From NCBI RefSeq assembly GCF_021134715.1, contig NC_060023.1, positions 8,370,001-8,434,000 on the forward strand: a DNA stretch of 64,000 nucleotides, given 5' to 3'. Positions 23,215 through 36,405 of the stretch are shown here, piece by piece. Under the pieces are notes generated by a model. The model did not search any database and was not told where the DNA came from. It saw nothing but the letters and a program-made list of their open reading frames with translations. The position numbers were made by a program, and so were the translations under genes. This DNA is from Daphnia pulex. Taxonomy: Eukaryota; Arthropoda; Branchiopoda; Diplostraca; Daphniidae. Positions within the stretch are counted from its first letter, which is position 1, and every line of letters begins with the position of its first letter.

Positions 23215-24868
23215 GTCCTGTTAACTCTGCTGGTGTCGCAGCTCTCCATGCATTCCACTCCAATACTCCATACTGTTTAGCAGGTAAATATAACTGAGAA
23301 TAAAAATGAAGTGATTATGGAAGCTCTAATAGAAGAGTTTAACCTGTTTTTTAAATGTTAGTTCAATGGGTCATTTATCATGTAATAAGTCCCCTTTCAA
23401 TGCATGGCAGTTTGTTTGCACTGATGTGTAATATTTTCCTATATGTGCAGATTCAAGGGCTGAGCCAGCCATCATAACGACAAGATATTCAAGTTTTTCT
23501 CGTGTTGGCTCTGTCATCAGCAAGAATCTCAGTATCATCACTCGGGTAACAATTTTAATTACTTAATTAACCTGTAACCTGCTAGACATTTTTATGGTGC
23601 ATGACTTTGCATAGATGATGCAGTGTATTCGAGTGTATTACATAAAAACCTGAAATTTTCCTGTTTATTGACAATTAGGTTTTACCTACTGTGTTATTTT
23701 CAACTTTTCCTCACTTTTGCTTGTTGTTTCTGTCAACCCAATTTTTTGTTATTTATTTAGATAAACAGCATCCTGTTTGATTGCAGAAACTTCCGATGAT
23801 CGAGTTACGGATATGTCCTCGTGTATCTGAGTGAGGACGCCCTTTTTATATCCCGCCTGGTGTAACATTCAACTATTCTGTAGATGGATGCCTGGCCGTA
23901 TTTCCCAGGCTTAAAGGTAGGCAAAAATTTCACCTCTATTCTTCCTTGTTGACTAGTATTTGGTGGCGTTGATTATGAATTGTTAGATATAGTACGGAGT
24001 ATGTTTATTCCTGAGCTATAGGCGGTTGACTGGAACAACTGAAGGTTTCTCTTGCCGTTTTCGCTTACTCAGTCAGTCAGTCAGGGTTCATTATTCAACC
24101 CATTTGAATAAAAAGAAAATCGTTGGGAGAACACCGCCATGGATGTAGAGGAAATTTCAAATGACTATACAGACTATGAATTTCTATTATCTTCGTAGCA
24201 TTCCTGTAGCGTAACTATATATGAATACCATACGATAACTGGTGTAATCGCCTAAAGGCAGAGAAATAAGGGTTTCTCTACGGCCTTATAAGGCCCCCGC
24301 ATCCTTTCACCATCAGCGCATCACCTTCTGACCTTCACTTAAGACGAGCCCGAGTGAGAAAGTAGCTATGCTTCCCAAGAGAGTCGAACACAAGTACCAC
24401 GCGTTGTACTGTGTCAATATCGATGACCTAACCGGCTCAGCCACCCGACTCTATTGTATATTTGAAAACAGGCAAATTTTATCATTTTTTTTGGAGATGA
24501 TTGGCAGCTGTAGAAACTAGTGAATCAATATTTAAAAAAGCTGCAATACACTTAATTATGTTGGAAAAGTAGAACCCTTAAACTAAGCTGAATCGACATG
24601 CGTTGTTGGTGCCTTGGTGGTTGTCTGAAAGTCGCGGCGGCGGTGCCTACAACACCTTTAAGACTAATAATAAGCCTTGCAATTAATCAACAACTTTAAA
24701 TTTTTCCTATTACAGATCGGTCAAGCGACCAGAATATGATTCTAGTGCGTGACACGCAACTTCCAAAGCTTATTCGTAACTAACAAACGATGAAAACAAT
24801 GGATTCAACTGATTTGCTACTCATACGATATCCTCTAACTGGAGATGTTCTAATGATTTCAAAGAAGG
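23215..24868 (+). pseudogene. Unrecognised multi-exon gene fragment with in-frame stops (unit 2)
   Basis: This is the same four phased blocks as in unit 1, shifted by 10,460 bp, with the TGA at 23832-23834 and the TAA at 24781-24783 both kept. The stops were therefore present before duplication. Confidence 0.5.
24348..24453 (-). mobile_element. tRNA-derived SINE-like element (unit 2)
   Basis: This is the same A-box and B-box arrangement as in unit 1, carried along by the segmental duplication and not a separate insertion. Confidence 0.5.
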
Positions 24869-25945
24869 GTACTTTATTTTGTTTACGCCTCGAATTTACT
24901 AAATACCTGTCTAGGGGCATTTTCATGTAGCAGCAACCGATGGCCAGGAAAAATTTTATTCCAGGGTCGACTGCAAAATTCCGAACTAAGGTTATTAGTG
25001 ATAGCTAGGAAGAACTTTGTAAGTGAATTTGTTTTCTGGCACAGAAGACATTCACCAATCTCTTGAAGAGAAAGTAAATCTAGCGATTGAGCCCACAGAG
25101 ATTAATAGCCCAATGATTCTCAGTAAAAAAAAAAGTCCTGTGAAAGATCCAAAATATATTTAAAAATCAGATCTTACCATCAGCAAAGAATATTTTCAAT
25201 TATTCTTACAAAAACGAATCTGTCAACCATGTGTAGAGGTTTAAAAGTGAATGGCAACTTCTTATTTTTTCCTGTAAAACAATTAACAGTCAAGTCGTAA
25301 CTCGTAATACGGCTGACATCTTTATGGCTCTCAAATCCGCTCAAATCAAATCAACAATATTTTATTTTCGAATCTGCTGTTCTGCCCTACTCGTGAGTAA
25401 CAATTCGTCTGCTGGTCATACGACATTGTCTGTAATTTGAAAAGCAAAAAATTCACAAATAAAAATACCATGAAGAATAAATAAGCAATTAACAGGTCTA
25501 CAAAACGTAAAATTAACATGACGGATAGCTGTTTTTCATTATGTAATTCTGCAATCTTAACAAACACTTAGCAGCAAGAGTGCGTTTGTCTTGAGAATAT
25601 AGATTTTTAAAAGTCTTTAGCTCGGTTTTTAGGTTAAATGACTTAAAATGTGGCTAATAGAGGTATTCAAGTATATACTGTTTTACTGTATGTTAAGTAT
25701 TTGTGTGTAAATTTTCAGGTAAACTAGCCTATAATTTCTCCGTGGCCGAAATATATCCAATGATATGGCATTACATCTGTCAAATTTACCAAATGTTTGA
25801 TTTTGCTATCTACTGCTAGCACTCTATCCTGTGCTGACATACCTGATAGAAAGAGTGATGTTGATCAATTTTCCAACTAGAAGACTACGTACTAAGTTTT
25901 GTTACATGATAATCGAAGTATTTTATTCCTTTTTCTGTTGTGTAG

Positions 25946-28900
25946 AATGTTGGTGAAGTGAAAGCAATTATTGACCTGTGGCTTTACATGAGTTCTGCTG
26001 TTCTGTCCAATTTGCTGAAACTGAAACGTTATCTACAGCTGTATGTCTCATCTCATGCTGACACCGGTTACACCCGTCACGTTGCCGAACCGGCCCACAC
26101 GTCCTACGGCATCAAGGCAGGAGGAGGAGGCGGAGTTGAAATAGTTTCGGGAGACGAGAGACGAGAGCTTCAGGGGCCCCTCAAGAAGGCCGATAAGCGT
26201 GCGTTTGCAGCCCCCAAAATTCCGGTCCCGGTTGAACGGCGCCGGCAACGAGCACTGGTGCCGGGCGACGAAAATCGCGTGCCGACCATTCCAGCGATGA
26301 ACAACGGCCTCCTTCCGTTGAAGCAAATAACGGACCGACAAATAGCCGCCGCCGCCAGACATGGCCGCTGATTCGCCCGGGTTGCCATTAAACGCCGAAT
26401 CGGTTGCTCACTCGGTCACAGTGTCCGACCGGGTCTAACGTGCCAACAGCAGCGACCAGAGTGGCCGGCCCACACAGCACCAGAAACTCCGAAATCAATG
26501 CGGATTCTTCCGGCAGATCCTCTCGGAGGAAGATGCCCAACCACTGCAAAGCCTCACCGGAACCGCTTCCGGTGGAAGAGGCCATTTACACGGAGCCGTC
26601 TCTGCACTCGGTGTGCAGCACGGTGACCAGTTTCGGCGAGCGACGCCCAGTGTTCGGTGCCCTTCCGTCATCTGGCGACGATCGCACTATGCAGATCCGT
26701 TTGAGCGCTGCGGCAGCCTGCTGGAACACAATTACGAAGAAATGGATTTCGACGAAGATATTTATCAACAAGATCCGTTCGACAGCCAGCCACCGCCGCA
26801 GGAGTCGGTCGACTCGAATGAAAATACCGAGTCCGGTTTCAGTGACGGAAGCAAAAGTAGCCGGCCAGGTGGTGGTGGTGGTGGTGGTTATTTCTCATCG
26901 GACAGTGAGGCCAGTTTAACTATTCCGGCCGGTTTGGCCCGCTCGAGGGCGGCAATGTTTGAATCGATCGCTCAAGCCAATCAGCGCGTCATCCGCCCGC
27001 AATACGGATCTCAGAAATTGGTTCAAGCCCTTGGCCCGCAGCTGGTCCTCTATTCGATGGACTCTCTGCCTCCGACAGAGATTTTTCAATCGATTAAAAC
27101 CAAAAGCAAAAGCTGTCCGCCTTCGTTGAACGCCATCAACTGGTCGATGGATGTGTGCGTTGAAAACGATGGATTCTTCATGGAATTTGCCAATCAGCGC
27201 ATCGCTCTACCGGAACCGGGTAGCCCGACCAGTTGTTCCTCTCTGCAGTCCAGCAGTGAAGCCTCGTCGGGAGAAACGGAAATGACCGATAGAAGCAAAT
27301 CCAGCAGGAAAGTTTCGTTCGTTTTGGGGCCCGTTCGTTCTTCCGCACCGAGTCGTCTACTCTGTCCAAAAATCCCACCGGATGAAGACGACCAACCTTT
27401 GGTGACTCACAAAGGAAAGTCTGTTAGTAGTTCGTCGACTTCTACCAGCTCTGCTGCTGTCAGTTTGGCCCGTTTCTTTAAACAAACGTTGACTGTCATC
27501 GGCAGATGCGGCGGTGAAGGTCAAAAATATCCGACAGCGAAAGTTTAATTTCTCATGCGCCGGATGATCTTTTGAGCCAGTCGGATTTGGAAATGTTTTG
27601 CAAATCCAACGGTGAGAAGCGTCTCAGGAAGGACAGCGGCACAGATGTGACTCCTCCGGATGCTTCACTCTACGATGGAAGTGCATTGGCCATTGACGAC
27701 ATGGATGCGGCCCTGGCCATCTTGGAGATAAAGGCCAAGGCTAAGTCTCGTCACGCGTCCAGCAGCAAACAGACCGAAACTATTTCAGACAACTGCTCGG
27801 ATGATTGTTCCTCGTCTTCAGATGAAAGTGATATGGACTCTGGCAGCTGTTCGTCCGGAAGTTCATGCGAATCCAGCTGCAATTTGACCGATTGTTCAAG
27901 TTGGACCAACGATTGCTGTAGTGAGAGTCTCACATCGTCTGACGTAAGAGACCGCAATAATGGGCATCAATCGGGGCATCTCCCAATCCTGATCCCTTCC
28001 ATCTCATGTCTTTCTTCCGAGTTTCTTTTATCTATCATTTTACCGTTTGAATGTCTAATATTGGCGTTTGTTTATTACTTTGATTTTGTAGGATGATTAG
28101 GCCTATAGAGGTGGAGCCATATCTCCCGGACCCCATCACGACACATCGCTGGATATGACCAGCTCAGACTTAATTCGCGTCTGGACGATCCCGGAAGTCC
28201 GACTCAACCGAACGATGGAAAGCATTCGTTACTCCAGTTCGCTCTTTACCATTTCCGACAGAGTCCAGAAAAGTATAATCAATTCACTCGTCCTAAAAAT
28301 AGATTCGGTGTTTCTAATTATTCTATGTATTAGTAGATTCGAAATGTTGCGTCATGACGACGTGAACACGCTCCGTTCCGGAGCTGGTGACAACGTCAGC
28401 AAGTCGGAGAAGAAAAAGAACAAAAACAAGAAATCAAAGGATCGGCCAGAGTCGGTGGCCGGTGCTGACTGGACGTGGAAAGAGCAGGTGGATCTGGTCA
28501 AGTTTACCAAGTCACTCATTCAGGCTTCTCTGTTTCAGCTCGATTCCAACGAGCTCAACAAACTGGCCCTATCATGAAGTATATGGGCGACTACCCGATG
28601 GCCAAGGGACAGTCAGAAGTTGACAGTGTGTACACTATTCTAATGGTACTACATTCATTAGCTCTTCAGAGAATACATCATTCTAATCATTTTTTCCCTG
28701 TGCTGTATAGAATTGCCACAAGCATGAAGTGCTGCGTGATGAGACCTACTGCCAGGTCATGAAACAGACGACCAATAACAAGTCTTCACGCCCGGATTCT
28801 TGTCAGCGCGGCTGGAGGCTCTTCTCCATCACGGCTGCTTATTTTAGTTGTTCTGAAGTGTTGAAACCGTACTTGTTCAAGTACCTTGAGACAGCAGCCT

Positions 28901-30290
28901 ACGATAAACGACGAGCTTATCACGGTATGAAATTTATTGACTTGGTTGACGAATACGTTATAATATTGGCTTGCTCGCACAGGAACGGCTATGGTTTGTC
29001 TGCAGAATTTGCGCAAAACTCTGCGATATGGTGGGCGTAAGAACGTGCCCAGCATCGAAGAGATCACGGCCATCACGGCTGGCCGAAATTCCAAACGTCA
29101 AATGTATCGACTTCCAGGTGGTACGGAGCGCGTAATCAACACCAAATCCACGTCGGTCGTCCAGGACATAATCGAAGAGATTTGTGGTGTGATCAACGTT
29201 CGATCCGAACAGGAAATGGAAGAATATTCACTGTATTGCATCGTGGAAGGTGATACGTTCACTATGCCCCTTGCTCGCGAAGAATACATCCTCGACGTCA
29301 CAACCGAGTTGCAGAAGAATCAACAGGTTTACTACCTGATCTTCTGCCGTTCAGTCTGGCACTATCCAAATTATCTAATGTGGCTGGATAACGCTCTTTA
29401 CATTGAAATCGTCTTCAATCAAATAGCACCTGATTACCTGGAAGGATTGTTGCTCGTCATGCCTGGCGAGCAGATTTCTCAAGATTGCGTTGTAAGTTAT
29501 TTTTATCACACAGTTGAACGAATTCTATTCATATTTTTTTTTGTTCCTTTTTTCCTTTTCTGTTTCATGCAGTATGACATTGCAAAAGTTGCTGCTTTAC
29601 TTCACCGTGCAGCTGATTTAGACCACATGCCTACCATGAAAGAGACCAAATATCTATTGCCGAAGCCGGCCCTCTCTGTTCGTGACATCAAACCTCCAAA
29701 ATGGGTTAATCTGGTCCAGAGCTCTTGGAAAGAAGTCGGAACATTTTAAACCGTCTCAGGCCAAAGCTCAAGTTTTAGGTTCGTTTTCATTTCCTGTGAC
29801 GCCACTATAAAACCGGGGCTTCTTTAATTAAAACCCAAAATTGCTTTTTCCAGAGGTGTTAGAAAAGTGGTCCCTTTTTGGTTCGAGTTTCTTCGCCGTC
29901 CGGCGCGACGCAGATCCGGCTGAACGATCTGAACATATTTTGGCGCTCAACCGGAACGGTGTTCACTTCCTTGATGTCATTACTCACGTAAATTAGATTT
30001 AAATTCCATATTTACAAACGAAATCATATTGATCTTAATTTGTTGTGTTTAAGGAGACTTTGATGCACTATCCTTATTCCGAGGTGATATCTACTCGCAA
30101 AGTCAAATCGGAAGAAGGCCCCCTTTTCCTGGACATGAAATGTGGAAATTTGATGCAGCAGCGCGTGACCCGCATTCAAACAGATCAGGCCCAACATGAG
30201 ATATCTCGCCTGATCCGTCAATATATCACCATTCAACAACGCATCCAGCAGCAGAGCGTTAAAGAAGAGAGTAATCTCGCTTCACGCTGA
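25946..30290 (+). pseudogene. Myosin-XV tail pseudogene, copy 2
   Basis: This has the same extent and same disabling changes as copy 1: the 16-bp deletion, the five-A run before the ATATCCGAC stretch, the two extra T near 28170, the MyTH4 TGA at 28575-28577 and the FERM frameshift ending at 29747-29749. It also carries private substitutions in MyTH4 (P to L and L to F in the SPIQASLLQ segment). It ends with the complete C-terminal exon at 30290. Confidence 0.85.
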
Positions 30291-31599
30291 TGATCCAATC
30301 GCTTAAAATTACTGTTTGCCGTGGTATATAAAGACAAAATCGCAAATAAAATTAAAAAAAAAAAACTTAAAATAAATAAACAATGAAAGAAAAATTATTC
30401 TTTCAACATAACCCATTTTTAAAACATTTCTATGCTTCGATTGGCCATTGTGTAATTTCTCTGTAAGATTCGGACTAAAAATATACCATTTGTAATAGTT
30501 AGGGAAACGTTTTATAAAAATTTTATTTGAATTTGAATGATGTTAAAATTTGGTTGAATCTCGGTAACCATAGAAACGCAGCAGACAATTAGTTTAAAAC
30601 CATTTCATTCAAAACGGTTAAAGAACCCTGATTCCTGACTGACCGTCCTGACATTTCTCTGACACATAAATATAGAAACACGTTATTTCTGGGTTGTAAC
30701 TTATTAAAGTTCTAAATAAATTTCTTAAAATTAAGTCAATCCCTATCCTTGTGGTTCAGTTTTCCAAATTGTTTTTCAAATCTTTTGCAGGTCTGTGATT
30801 TTCGAAGACTCAATCCATCTATCATTTTTTCGTGTTTGCTACCACCCTATTAGTGATTTTTAAATAATTTAAAATTTCCTAATGTTTCCTTAAACTTTAA
30901 AAGCTCTGAAACAAACAGTGAAACAAACAAGAACAACAGATAATTTGCTTAATAATAAATAATTTTGCAACGGTTAAAATTTAAAATTCAAATTCAGCCA
31001 CCAGGGGGACTTCAGCTGTATTGCAGTCGACGAGGACGAGGAAAAAAACCGTTAGAAAGTTTCTCGTACTTCTGCAGGGAAGACCTCGTCAATGAGAGCT
31101 CAAGAATCTAAGTAAAAATTTCGTTAAGTTTTAACTTTTTCTACTTAAGAACTGTTTTCTTCTCATGTCAACACGGTAAGCCTCTATTTTCTATTTATTT
31201 AGTACAATTACTAACCTAGTTTTGGTAAAATTGGTAGAAGAATCAAGTTCCCCCCATTTTGAAGACTGCTTCCAATTTATCTTCTACATAGCTGGGATTT
31301 GTTCCTACTGAATGTTTGTTTCTTCTAACATCAACAAGGTAAACCTCTTTTTTTTCCTAATTTTGTATAAAAATAACTTGGTTTTTGTAAAATTTTTCAG
31401 GAGTATCAAGTACATTTCCCACTGTATTTGAAGACTGCTTCCAATTGATCTTCCATCTAGCTGGCATTTGTTTTATTTTTACATCAAATTAGCAGGTATT
31501 TATCGCATGAAATTCTTCCTTATATGTGTACTAAAATTTTAAATTTCTCAGAACAGTACTGACTACAGACCGTCTGACCAACCCAAAGCACGGTAGACC
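30291..31599 (+). promoter_or_regulatory. Upstream and leader region of FEM1-like gene (unit 2)
   Basis: This corresponds to 19831-21139 in unit 1, including the CTCF-core-like motif (30998-31008) and the duplicated leader block (31153-31470). Confidence 0.45.
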
Positions 31600-33099
31600 A
31601 TGGGTTCTAAAAGGAACAGAGGAACTGAGGAACATAATGCCTCTAAGAAGATGAAGATGGATTTTCTTCAGGAAGATGAAAGCCTTGTCCCTGTGAAGTT
31701 GAATGATTCATGTGGACATGAAGTACGATTGAAAGCTACTGGCAACTTGTCTTCGTGTCAGCAGCACAGGTGTGCAGAAACTCATTCGCCTATTGAAGAT
31801 CGTTCAGCCGAGTCCGATATAATTTTCCCACTGTACCAAAGTTTCCGGCTTATGAAAACGAACGAGAAGACTAAGAATTCGACTCCACCAAACGAAGACA
31901 TTGATACAGAAGAGGCCATTGAAGAACTTGAATGGAATGGTGCTGGTTTCGTTTTTTGTGGAAATTTAGCCGCTCAAGAACACGGGTGGCGTTTCTGGAA
32001 AAAGGCCATCAAGTTACGAGAAAGGAATCACATTCCAAAGGCCATTCTGATTCAATCGGAAAGTGAAAAGATGGCTTGTTCCAATACTTCTGAATTTCAA
32101 TCAATGGAAGCACTCGAAATGTTGTTTTGGCAGAGTCGAAGGCATTGGTGTATGCAAGCATATTTAATCGCTCGGCGTATTTCGAAGAAATGTGACTGCT
32201 TTCCGAATAGATTTGTCGTCTACCATTTGTTCAAATCCGCTCTTCAACGATGGGAAAAACGCAAGATACCTCGTCACCGCGCTTTCACCACTTCCCTCCA
32301 CCTGTTTGAGCTGTTTGGGGAAACAGAGTTTTTGGATACTCTAGTCCGCAATGAAACGAAGTCGGAAGATGTGGTCCACTCAACGTTCACCGAATTCTTC
32401 AACACCCTGAGGGACCCACAACGGATTAAAACCGAACTGGCTACAGTATTGACATACGACAATTTGATGACTTGCCTGGTTTTTTCTTTCGTATACCAGG
32501 TGAAAGTTCACGATGGCGCTCCAATTGATCAAATCATTTTGAATCCTAATCTAGTGATCAAGTCAAAAGCCGAAAAGCTAGAAGAAATTTCCCAGTTGAT
32601 TCTTGTTATTCTTAAACTGATGGTGTCGATGCCAGTATCGGAAGCTGAAAGTGAAAGATTGAAGAGTCAGCTAGAAATGTACATCAACATCTTTGAACTT
32701 AAGCGGGCAAATGTTAAACCAAACCTCTTGCTTAGAGTATGCACGTCGCACCAAGGAACACCCAACGAGTTCAAGTTGATCAAGCTGTTGCTGAAAGCAG
32801 GAGCGGATCCCAACGCTCTAGATAATCATCGCCGCTCTCCTCTACACATTCTGACGATGAAAGAACAAGCTTATTCTCATATGTGGCGTTCAAATTCCTA
32901 TTTAACTCGTGCTCAAGACTTCACTTCGGTGGTTGGAGCGTTTCTGGATGGAACTTTCAAGGATACTCAAGTCGATGTGTATGGAAAAACCGCTTTGGAA
33001 TATATTAACATTCCCATCACAAAATACCCGAATACGAAACTATGCCGGATGGTAGGCAATTTCTTTTTCACCCGTTATCTTGATTCTCTGCGAAAGTAG
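31600..33099 (+). CDS. FEM1-like protein lacking N-terminal ankyrin repeats (copy B)
   Basis: A 499-residue single-exon frame whose translation is identical to copy A. Its 5' leader, upstream motif and 3' poly(A) signal are duplicated with it, so both copies should be expressed alike if the promoter lies within the unit. Full protein identity shows that the duplication is very recent or that copies are homogenised by gene conversion; sequence alone does not separate these. Confidence 0.75.
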   Translation: MGSKRNRGTEEHNASKKMKMDFLQEDESLVPVKLNDSCGHEVRLKATGNLSSCQQHRCAETHSPIEDRSAESDIIFPLYQSFRLMKTNEKTKNSTPPNEDIDTEEAIEELEWNGAGFVFCGNLAAQEHGWRFWKKAIKLRERNHIPKAILIQSESEKMACSNTSEFQSMEALEMLFWQSRRHWCMQAYLIARRISKKCDCFPNRFVVYHLFKSALQRWEKRKIPRHRAFTTSLHLFELFGETEFLDTLVRNETKSEDVVHSTFTEFFNTLRDPQRIKTELATVLTYDNLMTCLVFSFVYQVKVHDGAPIDQIILNPNLVIKSKAEKLEEISQLILVILKLMVSMPVSEAESERLKSQLEMYINIFELKRANVKPNLLLRVCTSHQGTPNEFKLIKLLLKAGADPNALDNHRRSPLHILTMKEQAYSHMWRSNSYLTRAQDFTSVVGAFLDGTFKDTQVDVYGKTALEYINIPITKYPNTKLCRMVGNFFFTRYLDSLRK

Positions 33100-33674
33100 C
33101 TCGAAGGCTTACTGTTGTGAAATTTAACCTCCATCAGTTCAGTTTATGGTTTTTAAAGACTAGTTCGTTTCAAAACGGTTAGATTTGCGATGCTCTGTAT
33201 TTTTGAAGTTGGACTGTTTTCCTCGTTTGTGTTTACATAAATTGTACAAAAATTTGTCTTATTGTTACGGGATTGTCCGTGTGAATCGTACCAACCCATT
33301 GCTTTTGGATTAATAAAACATGTGAATAGCTCATCCCCTGATTTTTTAGATCTATTTCTTGTAATTTTGCTCTGTCTTCATTTTTTTTCACTTGCAATAT
33401 TTTTTTAAGTTGATCAGTATGATCACACGGGCTTTTTGGTTTCAATTCAATGCCAAATATGAACATTCTTATACACTGGCTTCCAACTTATTTTGCTGTA
33501 TATACTTTGAGGTTGAGCGGTTTGAATTTAGGGGAAAGGGGTCGATTGATATTAATCGATATCTTAAACTTGGCTAATTAGAATGTTAGTGTCGTCTGCT
33601 GTCGTATTGTTTACAAGTTTCGAACGTGTCTGCACGAAAAATAGGGCAACAAATAAAATTAGGAAAATGTGATA

Positions 33675-35328
33675 GTCCTGTTAACTCTGCTGGTGTCGCA
33701 GCTCTCCATGCATTCCACTCCAATACTCCATACTGTTTAGCAGGTAAATATAACTGAGAATAAAAATGAAGTGATTATGGAAGCTCTAATAGAAGAGTTT
33801 AACCTGTTTTTTAAATGTTAGTTCAATGGGTCATTTATCATGTAATAAGTCCCCTTTCAATGCATGGCAGTTTGTTTGCACTGATGTGTAATATTTTCCT
33901 ATATGTGCAGATTCAAGGGCTGAGCCAGCCATCATAACGACAAGATATTCAAGTTTTTCTCGTGTTGGCTCTGTCATCAGCAAGAATCTCAGTATCATCA
34001 CTCGGGTAACAATTTTAATTACTTAATTAACCTGTAACCTGCTAGACATTTTTATGGTGCATGACTTTGCATAGATGATGCAGTGTATTCGAGTGTATTA
34101 CATAAAAACCTGAAATTTTCCTGTTTATTGACAATTAGGTTTTACCTACTGTGTTATTTTCAACTTTTCCTCACTTTTGCTTGTTGTTTCTGTCAACCCA
34201 ATTTTTTGTTATTTATTTAGATAAACAGCATCCTGTTTGATTGCAGAAACTTCCGATGATCGAGTTACGGATATGTCCTCGTGTATCTGAGTGAGGACGC
34301 CCTTTTTATATCCCGCCTGGTGTAACATTCAACTATTCTGTAGATGGATGCCTGGCCGTATTTCCCAGGCTTAAAGGTAGGCAAAAATTTCACCTCTATT
34401 CTTCCTTGTTGACTAGTATTTGGTGGCGTTGATTATGAATTGTTAGATATAGTACGGAGTATGTTTATTCCTGAGCTATAGGCGGTTGACTGGAACAACT
34501 GAAGGTTTCTCTTGCCGTTTTCGCTTACTCAGTCAGTCAGTCAGGGTTCATTATTCAACCCATTTGAATAAAAAGAAAATCGTTGGGAGAACACCGCCAT
34601 GGATGTAGAGGAAATTTCAAATGACTATACAGACTATGAATTTCTATTATCTTCGTAGCATTCCTGTAGCGTAACTATATATGAATACCATACGATAACT
34701 GGTGTAATCGCCTAAAGGCAGAGAAATAAGGGTTTCTCTACGGCCTTATAAGGCCCCCGCATCCTTTCACCATCAGCGCATCACCTTCTGACCTTCACTT
34801 AAGACGAGCCCGAGTGAGAAAGTAGCTATGCTTCCCAAGAGAGTCGAACACAAGTACCACGCGTTGTACTGTGTCAATATCGATGACCTAACCGGCTCAG
34901 CCACCCGACTCTATTGTATATTTGAAAACAGGCAAATTTTATCATTTTTTTTGGAGATGATTGGCAGCTGTAGAAACTAGTGAATCAATATTTAAAAAAG
35001 CTGCAATACACTTAATTATGTTGGAAAAGTAGAACCCTTAAACTAAGCTGAATCGACATGCGTTGTTGGTGCCTTGGTGGTTGTCTGAAAGTCGCGGCGG
35101 CGGTGCCTACAACACCTTTAAGACTAATAATAAGCCTTGCAATTAATCAACAACTTTAAATTTTTCCTATTACAGATCGGTCAAGCGACCAGAATATGAT
35201 TCTAGTGCGTGACACGCAACTTCCAAAGCTTATTCGTAACTAACAAACGATGAAAACAATGGATTCAACTGATTTGCTACTCATACGATATCCTCTAACT
35301 GGAGATGTTCTAATGATTTCAAAGAAGG
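33675..35328 (+). pseudogene. Unrecognised multi-exon gene fragment with in-frame stops (unit 3)
   Basis: This is the third copy of the four phased blocks, with the TGA at 34292-34294 and the TAA at 35241-35243. Confidence 0.5.
34808..34913 (-). mobile_element. tRNA-derived SINE-like element (unit 3)
   Basis: This is the same element as in units 1 and 2, with A and B boxes intact. Confidence 0.5.
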
Positions 35329-36405
35329 GTACTTTATTTTGTTTACGCCTCGAATTTACTAAATACCTGTCTAGGGGCATTTTCATGTAGCAGCAACCGA
35401 TGGCCAGGAAAAATTTTATTCCAGGGTCGACTGCAAAATTCCGAACTAAGGTTATTAGTGATAGCTAGGAAGAACTTTGTAAGTGAATTTGTTTTCTGGC
35501 ACAGAAGACATTCACCAATCTCTTGAAGAGAAAGTAAATCTAGCGATTGAGCCCACAGAGATTAATAGCCCAATGATTCTCAGTAAAAAAAAAAGTCCTG
35601 TGAAAGATCCAAAATATATTTAAAAATCAGATCTTACCATCAGCAAAGAATATTTTCAATTATTCTTACAAAAACGAATCTGTCAACCATGTGTAGAGGT
35701 TTAAAAGTGAATGGCAACTTCTTATTTTTTCCTGTAAAACAATTAACAGTCAAGTCGTAACTCGTAATACGGCTGACATCTTTATGGCTCTCAAATCCGC
35801 TCAAATCAAATCAACAATATTTTATTTTCGAATCTGCTGTTCTGCCCTACTCGTGAGTAACAATTCGTCTGCTGGTCATACGACATTGTCTGTAATTTGA
35901 AAAGCAAAAAATTCACAAATAAAAATACCATGAAGAATAAATAAGCAATTAACAGGTCTACAAAACGTAAAATTAACATGACGGATAGCTGTTTTTCATT
36001 ATGTAATTCTGCAATCTTAACAAACACTTAGCAGCAAGAGTGCGTTTGTCTTGAGAATATAGATTTTTAAAAGTCTTTAGCTCGGTTTTTAGGTTAAATG
36101 ACTTAAAATGTGGCTAATAGAGGTATTCAAGTATATACTGTTTTACTGTATGTTAAGTATTTGTGTGTAAATTTTCAGGTAAACTAGCCTATAATTTCTC
36201 CGTGGCCGAAATATATCCAATGATATGGCATTACATCTGTCAAATTTACCAAATGTTTGATTTTGCTATCTACTGCTAGCACTCTATCCTGTGCTGACAT
36301 ACCTGATAGAAAGAGTGATGTTGATCAATTTTCCAACTAGAAGACTACGTACTAAGTTTTGTTACATGATAATCGAAGTATTTTATTCCTTTTTCTGTTG
36401 TGTAG

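Larger units (their letters stand above)
23099..33558 (+). repeat. Segmental duplication unit 2 (10,460 bp, complete)
   Basis: This has the same layout as unit 1. In its left part it shares variants with unit 3 (an extra A near 25464; GCTAGCACTC near 25817). In its right part it shares variants with unit 1 (GAGCGCTG at about 26703; two extra T in the myosin copy). It also has private changes, such as CTCATTCAG near 28515 and GCCAGGTC near 28751. Confidence 0.93.

Noticed and set aside
12639-33558. Possibility that units 1 and 2 are one locus assembled twice
   Set aside because: Not fully excluded, but private substitutions and indels in each unit, plus truncation of unit 3, fit real copies better. 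Read depth would decide.
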